Assembly (NCBI GenBank): GCA_964017235.1
Contig: OZ024934.1
Coordinates: forward strand, 89,246,706 to 89,310,705
Origin: Sabellastarte sp. h YS-2021
Lineage: Eukaryota; Annelida; Polychaeta; Sabellida; Sabellidae
DNA: 64,000 bases
Reading direction: 5' to 3'
This document shows, in pieces, positions 57,296 to 64,000 of the stretch (positions within the stretch are counted from its first letter, which is position 1; each line of letters begins with the position of its first letter). The position numbers and the translations under genes were made by a program. A model generated the notes under the pieces. That model searched no databases and had not been told where the DNA came from. It saw only the letters and a program-made list of their open reading frames with translations.

Positions 57296-58139
57296 GGTAC
57301 TTGGGTGTAACTATGTTCATACCTAAAACTCGAAGTAATAACATAATTATAAAGTGTTTTCTCTTCTGGCCAGTATCTCAAAATGTCTCAATGGACTTAT
57401 TTTCAATTTGGCATGTGAATAGTGAGAGTACTCTAATTTTTCCCTACACGTGAAAGTGTTTTAATTTTACTTTCCCTGTGTTGACAGCTCTATATAATAC
57501 CCACAGTTTCAAATAGTACTCCCCAGCTAAAGTACATATCTGCCCTTCAGATTCCGACATGGGTAATTTTAACACATGTTTACACACACAGTGAGTCACT
57601 GAATCAAATCAATTTTTATTTTTTGCAACTTCAAAAAAGTGTGGCTCACTATCTAGCCTTGCATTAGGCATATATGTTTGCACCATGAAAAAGTAAATTA
57701 TTTTAAAAAACACTTATGATTAATGTCAAAAATATCAGTCGCACACAGCTAACTTTTATGAGGGAGTGTGAAGTGAGTTAAGTAGGGGTTTCCCAGTTAT
57801 TAGTGTGAAGATTGAGAGTGTATTTAAGGGATGAATAACATAGTGATTGTAGTGGACCCTGGTGGAGTTCTTGGTAGGGAGGGGTCAAGAAGTCACAATA
57901 CATAGCATCAGTGAATATTGAGAGACGCATACAAAGTTAACACCTTACCTAATGGACAGGAGAAGCCCTCCCAACCAACCCCACTGTCAGCTTACTAGGC
58001 GATCTGAAGAGCATGGCTGAGTGGGTGTAGCGGCTGACCTTGAAGGATATTTGCCTCTTTGAAGGTAGGTCTGACCTACCTCACTTTTGATGTCGTACTG
58101 GTAACCTACAACATTGATCAGCTTAGGTTCCAGTTACAA
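57296..58139. other. No gene seen
   Basis: One unit of the 48.6-51.0 kb repeat at 57365-57420, then AT-rich sequence without exon or transposon signatures. Confidence 0.5.
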
Positions 58140-58978
58140 CTTTTCTATATTTATCATACAGGCTTATTCTTGCCACTCACTTGGTTGCTAAGGTCTGGGT
58201 ATGCTGGAGACAAATTTGGTGGGATGTGGCTCTGACCAACCGATTGTTTAGGTACTGGTGGATTCTTATGTCTGACAAAATCTAGATAACTGTCATGTTT
58301 GAGTAGAGTGATGTTCACCATGTTAATGAAAACAAAGTCTGATAGGTCCTGCATTGTCCTAGCCATAGCTTGTGTGATGCTATGGCTAAATGTCATCAGA
58401 TATAGGCTAGCCCATCAGCTGCTTCCTGAGTTTTAGTGGCAGACATCCCTTTGGCTTTCTCGTCTGGATGATTTTCAGAAAAGTGGTCATGCTTTCCTGC
58501 AGCTTTGTTAAACAGTGACTAAAGCCAGTTGCCTGGTTGCAGATAAAGGTTGAGTCTGTGGCCGACCACTCCCATTTCTTTAAAGTTTCAAGCTGGTGAC
58601 CTGGTAGCCAGGGTAGGTCTAGCAATTCCGGTAAAAGCACTCTTGGGTTTTGCCAGTTCATTATGCCAGTAAGTTACTTTGGACCAGGAGAAATCCACAG
58701 ACACTTCAGCATCTTGCTCAAGAAAGTGAATTTGGTTTGGTGTTTAGAGTCAGGGTCTGGATACTGAGAGGCAGCACCAGTAGGTGAAGATGTAGGCAGG
58801 AGTTTAACACTGGTACCGGTATACCCGTACAGTGAGCTGACTTGCCAGTCTGGCAGCCTGGAGTCCATGCATCTCACTGGAGCTAGTTATAGAGTGTTGA
58901 GCATCAACAGAATCGGTAGACTGGCTGACCGATCCGGTAGGTTGAGCCACTGGCATATCACAAGGACCGCTAACTGGT

Positions 58979-59188
58979 GGATTTATTTATTTGGATTTTT
59001 ACGTCGCTTTCAACACTGTACAGGTCATATCACAACGGGTAGTTGGAAGGGCAGAGGAAACCAGTACTGTAAACTGCCGACCAACGGCAAGCAACTACCA
59101 GCTTTCCGACTTGAGGATGTGCCAGGAATCGAACCCCGGCCTCAGAGGTGGGAGGCGAGAGTGTTACAACTCTGCCACCGTGGCCCCT
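58979..59188 (-). mobile_element. tRNA-derived SINE with 11-bp target duplication
   Basis: Minus-strand GGGGCCACGGTGGCAGAGTT head, body with CGGCAGTTTACAGTACTGG, and AAATAAATAAAT tail (left side). CGCTAACTGGT lies on both flanks (58968-58978 and 59189-59199). Same family as 49554-49791. It interrupts the DIRS-A Gag relic. Confidence 0.9.
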
Positions 59189-59574
59189 CGCTAACTGGTA
59201 GAAAGAATGGTCCATATCTGAAGAAAGTACACCAACCGGGGACTGTTTTTTTGGGGTGATACTGGCATTGAGATCTGCTAGAAGGCTGATCGGTAGAAGG
59301 TTGAAGAGTCCTAGCAATCAGTATTGCTTCGGGTCTGGAGAACCTCTCTAACCAGTTTTCGTCTAGTGCCTTGATTTCTTTAGATGCTATGGAACTGGAC
59401 GACTTGGGAGACTTCTTGGTGGATTCTTTGGTAGATGTAGCCTTCATCTTCTATGTAACCACTTTTTAAGCGAGAGTTCTAAGAGGTTCACACTTCTAGA
59501 AATCAATTTTCATTTTTTTTTTTGTCTCCAGACTTTCCTGAATTGTAACGCAGTGTGACGAGTGTCTGTTCACT

Positions 59575-59628
59575 GAAGTGGCAGTAAGCTACGGTAGTAC
59601 TGGGATGGGTGACCACTTCGGTGTACTA
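59575..59628 (+). ncRNA. 5S rRNA-derived fragment (possible SINE3-type relic)
   Basis: TAGTACTGGGATGGGTGACC is nearly identical to the C-box region of animal 5S rRNA (TAGTACTTGGATGGGTGACC), and the preceding GTAAGCTACGG recalls the A-box GAAGCTAAGC. Upstream 5S sequence is not recognisable. It lies inside the DIRS-A Gag relic. It is a fragment, not a functional 5S gene. Confidence 0.45.
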
Positions 59629-60530
59629 GTTGTGTCTCTGATGGCTTTGAAGCTCGCGCCAGTAGACTGAAACCCTTCGGCCTTGTTTATGAGAACGAGT
59701 GGCCTGAACAGATCCTGGGTCTACAAGCAATGGGAGTGTGCTGGCGGACTTCTTTTCCTTACATGTCTTATAATTGAGTGTGACAAACTGTGACTTCTGA
59801 TCAGATGTCAATTACAAGTTCACAGTCTTTCTTTAACACACATCAGTATGAACACCCCTGTAATGTTTGGCAGTAGTAGTCGTGCCGACTGGTATAGCTA
59901 ATTGTCCATTAGGTAAGATGTCTTTAAAACAATAAAAGTGGGCTAGCTATGATTTTACCATTGGATTATGGACTCACATTGAGACACCATTGTTAATGTT
60001 TGGTCATGTGACTTATCAGGGACTCCCTTAACTAAATCAGTCAATCTTTTGTTAAACAATGGTCACATAACTCCATGCTGCAATCTGATTAGCTGATGCT
60101 ATAGTAAGAGTACTATTTTTACCGTTGCTTTGCCCACGTCAGACCACCTAAGCATCCATGAATGAAAAAGCAGTTCGGCCAAAGGTGGCTGCCAACTTTG
60201 GACCACTGGATGTGCCAAAATTGGTCCAACATCAGCATGCTATCTGGGTATGGGTTTCATTTAAACTTAGTTTTGGGATGTATTATACAGATACAACCTT
60301 GTGGCCTTAAAATACTAAAATGGTTTTTCAGGTTTTATGGACATGTCATTTTTATATTTTGCACATGTCCTGAACAAGACATGCAGTGTAAGGTGATCTT
60401 ATACTCCACACGGGTCTGCTGTCCAACAAAACAGCAGACAATAGCAGACCCTTCTTTCCTCCATAAAGGGAGGAGCCAGACAAGACAAAAAGAGTCATCT
60501 TGCACAACACATTACCTTATATTTCATTAC

Positions 60531-60741
60531 CTTGACAATCATCTCAAAAGTAGGTTGCCAAAATGATACATAATAGAATTTACGAAGTTCTGACTTGGTA
60601 AGTGAATGCTTCAATATAATCAAGTACATCTGTGGGTTTATGTCTCTCAGCACAAAACTCAAATACTTACAAAGGACCTGGGTCAATATTTTCACACAAG
60701 GTAAGGTCTGTGGCTCGGTCCTCCTCAAAGATCATCTGGAT
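60531..60741 (-). CDS. Candidate exon(s), unknown protein, frame ambiguous
   Basis: From an acceptor TTTTTGCAG (forward 60742-60750), one frame reads IQMIFEEDRATDLTLCENID to a strong donor CTTT|GTAAGT at 60670. A second frame is open from about 60729 to a donor AAG|GTAATG at 60530 and reads VLCKYLSFVLRDINPQMYL, then TKSELRKFYYVSFWQPTFEM. Both look protein-like but do not join in phase, so this may be an exon plus chance, or a decayed gene. No family recognised. Confidence 0.3.
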
Positions 60742-60900
60742 CTGCAAAAATACTGCCAGTCTGTCTATTTAAGTCAGCCCGGTGCATGTTTTTGAATTGC
60801 ATTCATTTCAGTCTATGAAGCTGGTGACAGTACAAATTGTACTGAATTCTTGTTTCTGGAAGAATAAAAAAGATGGCCTTCTCTCATCTGACAAGAGTAC

Positions 60901-60987
60901 TGTAAGCCCCAGTATTTAGCCACGCAAATTCTACATTCTTCCTCTGATCTGTTAGGATTACATTCATAAAATCAACGATCACTCGGG
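60901..60987 (-). CDS. Candidate exon, unknown protein
   Basis: After CCGCCGCAG (forward 60988-60996), an 87-nt open segment encodes RVIVDFMNVILTDQRKNVEF, then AWLNTGAY. It ends at a weak donor ACA|GTACTC, and the frame stays open a few codons further. It lies directly upstream of the candidate at 60531-60741 on the same strand. The composition looks coding, but the family is not recognised and the donor is poor. Confidence 0.3.
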
Positions 60988-61074
60988 CTGCGGCGGAGTG
61001 GTAACTTCAAAATCTTGCTGCAATTCACTAATAACTTGCTGCATTACAAGATTCCAACTATACATCTTTTGCAT

Positions 61075-61750
61075 TGGGTCCAAATTTGGCTAACTCAAAG
61101 TAGCTATTGCTCAGCTATGGAATGAGCTACAGCTCTGGAATTTTACTATGTTACACTTGACATAAAAATAGGTGAATAATATATTTCAACAAAATACCCT
61201 AAATGCAATAGTTTTAAAGTTACAAGCGATTTACTCAACAGTGAGAACCTCAAAGTAGCTATTACTCAGCTATGGAATGAGCTACAGCGCTGCAATTTTA
61301 TTATGTTACAGCTGATCAAAAAGTAGCCGAATAGCATATTTTAACAAAATACTCTAAATGCAATAGTTTCAAAGTTGCAAGTGATTTACTCAACAAAGTC
61401 CTGAAAGTAGCTATTGCTCAGCTATGGAATAAGCTACAGGTATGCAACTTCATTATCTCATAACTTACTCCAACATAGTAAAATATGTATTCAAAGAAAG
61501 TCACTATGTGTGATACTTTCAAAGAAATTTGACACATTCTCATTTTTTAAATTGTGCTACAAATCAGAGAAATGGCTATTACTCGCTTAGCTAATGCAAC
61601 AGAGCTCCAAACTATGCACCATCTTATAGCTAAAGATAAAGTACCTGAACAACATATTTAACAAAACACTCTGATTGCAATACTTTCAGAGTTATAAGTC
61701 ATTTATTCAGAGTAGCTAAAATGGTCATAGCTATGTTAAAATGCTACCGA
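61075..61750 (+). repeat. ~160-bp repeats, same family as 32.9-34.6 kb
   Basis: GAGCTACAGCTCTGGAATTT (61119) and GAGCTACAGCGCTGCAATTT (61279) give a 160-bp step, with AGCTATTGCTCAGCTATGGA. More diverged units continue to 61750. Confidence 0.75.
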
Positions 61751-61802
61751 TTTTGTCGAAATTCGGTCATTCTCTATTCTGACACCTGGCAATATTGTAG
61801 GG

Positions 61803-61925
61803 AAAAAATAGCATCAGAGATGCCCGTACCCCACAGCCTGGGGAAATAGTTTTTAACACCAGGAGATATAGAAGTAGTGAAACAGTACAAATATTGGGAT
61901 ACTTTCAGAGAGCAGTGTCCGTTAT
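61803..61925 (+). mobile_element. Left-end fragment of satellite element family D
   Basis: AAAAAATAGCATCAGAGATG, then CCCGTACCCCACAGCC and GGAAATAGTTTTTAACACCA match 45457-45560, including the GCATC/GATGC stem-loop. No right end nearby. Confidence 0.7.
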
Positions 61926-62059
61926 ATTAAGGTCAAAATGAAGTAGAGAAAATAACATAGAAGAGAAGGAAAAATGTATGTAAAGATAAAGTATTAAAAC
62001 AATTCAATAGCAAGAGGACACCATTAATCAGTAAACTAACAAAAGCAGAGTGCCCGTGA

Positions 62060-62753
62060 ATTCGAAAATTCAAAATGGCCGCCATTTTTGGTGAGGGGAA
62101 ATTTTTTTTTGAAAATTACCAAGAGTACATTGCTTAGATACCCTGTGGAACGAAAATTTCGACGAAATCGCTCTATCTCGCACGGTTAAGGAGATAGAAG
62201 CAATTGTGTGTTTTGCCATTTTTGGCAAAAATTCGAAAATTCAAATTTCTGTTTTTCTATTTTTGGCAAAAATTTGAAAATTCAAAATGGCCGCCATTTT
62301 TGGGAAGAGGAAAATTTTTTGAAAATTGCCAAGAGTACATTTCTTAGATACCCTATGGGTCGAAAATTTCACCGAAATAACTCTATTTTGCACGGTTAAG
62401 GAAATAGAAGCAAATTTGTGTTTTGCCATTTTGGGCAAAAATTCGAAAATTCAAAATGGCCGCCATTTTTGGGGAGGGGAAATTTTTTTTGAAAATTACC
62501 AAGAGTACATTACTTAGATACCCTATGGGTCGAAAATTTCACCGAAATAACTCTATTTTGCACGGTTAAGGAAATAGAAGCAAATTTATGTTTTGCCATT
62601 TTTGGCAAAAATTCGAAAATTCAAAATGGCCGCCATTTTTGGGGAGGGGAAAATTTTTTGAAAATTCCAAGAGGACATTTTTCAGATAGCCTGGGGGACG
62701 AAAATTTTGACGAAATCACTCTATCTCACGGTTAAAGAGATAGAAGCAAATTT
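62060..62753 (+). repeat. 169-bp monomers, truncated array
   Basis: About four monomers, with a truncated junction at about 62241 (ATTCAAATTTCTGTTTTTC). No family A left end is seen before it. The array stops exactly where DIRS-A copy 3 begins at 62754. Confidence 0.85.
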
Positions 62754-63024
62754 GCAAATTTAATAAGTAAATTAAATTTTTATAAGTTAATACCCTATCC
62801 AATGGACAATTGCTTTACCGGTTGGCGCGACCGGTCCCGCCAAACGCCAGAAAAAGACGTCCTGTACATAGTACCAGCAGGACCGGTCAGTAGTGTGCAT
62901 TCGCTCGGTGGTGCATCATACTTGCTTCCTGTCTAGACAGAGTGACGTCAGTCCATCTTTTTCGTTGTCTAAACAGACTTAGACCCCTAGTAAGCTGGTA
63001 GCGGGGTCGGTTGGGTGGGCCTTG

Positions 63025-63122
63025 CCTGTCCATTGGATAGGGTATTAACTTATAAAAATTTAATTTACTTATTAAATTTGCAATTTTTTTGCGTTAATAC
63101 ATCCTATCCAATTGACAATTGC
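63025..63122. repeat. Internal complementary region of DIRS-A copy 3
   Basis: CCATTGGATAGGGTATTAAC joins directly to the AT-rich terminus complement, then CATCCTATCCAATTGACAAT. It lacks the extra segment seen in copy 1 at 630-684, so it represents the ancestral arrangement. Confidence 0.82.
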
Positions 63123-63398
63123 TGAATAACTACCGCTTGGAAGGCGGGTAAACTACTAGGGACTCAATGAACTCGTAGTAAAAAATTAACCTGAGAAGGC
63201 CCCTTTTGACCTAGGGTCAGAGAACCCTGAGAGGTCAAGGTCGGTTACCAGTTAACCGGTTACCCGGAAGACTACCGACATTGCCCCCCCCCCTTTTCTT
63301 TGCTCAGAAATACTCTGAGAAAGGGGAGAGAGGAAGAGGCTGAGTTCAGTCCCATAAGACTTAAACTTCCCTAGAGAAGTAAGTCAAATTTACACATC

Positions 63399-63930
63399 TC
63401 ATTTTTGGGCTTGGCAGTGCCCCTTTTGGGCAGCCACAACTGGTCCCAAATGACCAAGCTCCGAGTCACTCCAAGAAACATCCTTCAAATAGAACTGAGT
63501 GAAGGTGTTAAGTAATTTAGAGTGGCAGACAAAAAAACTGCTCTCAGGAGACCCTCGATTGGAAGGTCTTTGAGGCAGTAAGGGCCCTGACATCATGGCT
63601 GTAACCTGATGCAGAGTGGGGGCCTCCTGGTCATAGAGCTCATAGTATAGGATCACAGTCTGTTTGATCCATGGGAAGATGGTGGCAGGTGAGATGTCTT
63701 TGTCGAAACCTTTCTTGAAGGAGGAAAAGAACAACTCCTTATTGCCTCAGATCTGTAGTCCTGTCCAAGTAGTAGCGCAGGGCTCTAACTGGACATAAGG
63801 ACCTGTCACCCTTGAGTGACTTATCCCGAGATGAGGCCAGGGCTGGTATGACCACTGGAGCCACACTATCTGGGCCCTCCTTAGCCAGCTGATTCTTGGA
63901 TAGAAGGCTGGGTGAGAGGTACAAGGACAC
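63399..63930 (-). pseudogene. DIRS-A tyrosine recombinase, frameshifted and cut by window edge
   Basis: 63739-63930 reads PSLLSKNQLAKEGPDSVAPV and CPVRALRYYLDR. 63399-63734 continues in another frame with FDKDISPATIFPWIKQTVIL and ends with NTFTQFYLKDVSWSD, so the nucleophilic tyrosine is present. The HxxR region (about 63575-63600) is frameshifted: copy 1 reads HDVRAFA, while here a base loss changes the frame. The first catalytic arginine lies beyond 64000. Confidence 0.82.
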
Positions 63931-64000
63931 CTTAGACCAGTCTGACTGGTGATCTTATGTTACCAAGCATGGATCTCACTCCTGCATTTACCAGAACATA

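Larger units (their letters stand above)
58140..59940 (-). mobile_element. DIRS family A relic, right end and Gag only
   Basis: The right terminal repeat remnant at 59880-59940 (GCCGACTGGTATAGCTAATT, then GTCCATTAGG) matches 8470-8515. Gag fragments on the minus strand match copy 1: EIKALDENWLERFSRPEAI (59300-59380), then LEIKKWEW-like and GFSHCLTKLQESM (58480-58560), and ITQAMARTMQDLSDFVF (58310-58380). RNase H and recombinase are absent. A SINE (58979-59188) and a possible 5S fragment (59575-59628) have inserted into it. Confidence 0.75.
62754..64000 (-). mobile_element. DIRS family A copy 3, 3' part, continues past window edge
   Basis: The left terminal repeat from 62754 (GCAAATTTAATAAGTAAATT) and the internal complementary region at 63025-63122 (GGGTATTAACTTATAAAAAT then GCAATTTTTTTGCGTTAATA) match copy 1. 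A tracrRNA-like or CRISPR reading is not warranted. The recombinase region follows. It is inserted in the 169-bp array. Confidence 0.88.

Noticed and set aside
60162..60566. 134-codon plus-strand frame
   Set aside because: No recognisable motif, cysteine/aromatic-rich composition typical of chance, and it overlaps better exon candidates on the other strand.

Overview
This is animal nuclear DNA: AT-rich, dominated by transposable elements, with short exons flanked by GT-AG introns. No bacterial operon, rRNA operon or complete single-exon gene is visible. The transposon content points to a marine invertebrate, most likely a mollusc: DIRS retrotransposons, satellite-carrying Helitron-like elements resembling the 'pearl'/HINE elements known from bivalves, tRNA-derived SINEs, and CR1/L2-like LINE ends. 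The taxon is an inference.

Host gene. Four consecutive exons on the minus strand (14028-14174, 12980-13052, 9246-9352, 59-188) encode the membrane anchor and FAD-binding half of a membrane-bound NADH-cytochrome b5 reductase (CYB5R1/2/3-like). Phases match at every junction. The first exon and the NADH-binding exons are not seen. Each intron carries transposons: an 8.2 kb DIRS with a satellite-bearing element nested in its Gag (333-8532), a satellite element (9887-11754), a rearranged SINE touching a splice donor (12743-12973), and an hAT-like MITE (13267-13772). A few weak exon candidates occur at 41.0, 47.9 and 60.5-61.0 kb.

Helitron-like satellite elements. At least four terminus families (here A, B, C, D) share one plan. 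A 5' stem-loop lies just before a short subterminal motif, then comes a core of tandem repeats, then a 3' module ending in a hairpin whose 3' arm is the reverse complement of the 5' motif. The cores are 169, 151, 134, ~168, ~303 or ~130 bp repeats. The 169, 151 and ~168 bp monomers are clearly related although they sit between different termini, which suggests core exchange. The largest array (20.9-25.2 kb) has a five-monomer higher-order repeat.

Retrotransposons. DIRS family A has one long but RT-less copy (333-8532), a Gag-only relic (58140-59940) and a copy running off the right edge (62754-64000). DIRS family B has one copy with all domains (51044-57295), carrying ~155 bp inverted terminal repeats and a textbook internal complementary region. 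Every copy has broken reading frames. Two 5'-truncated LINEs (31.4-32.4 and 39.2-40.1 kb), three SINEs and a possible 5S-rRNA-derived fragment are also present.

The rest is MITE-like TIR elements, older degenerate tandem arrays (32.9-34.6, 38.9-40.9, 48.6-51.0, 61.1-61.8 kb) and unannotatable AT-rich sequence.
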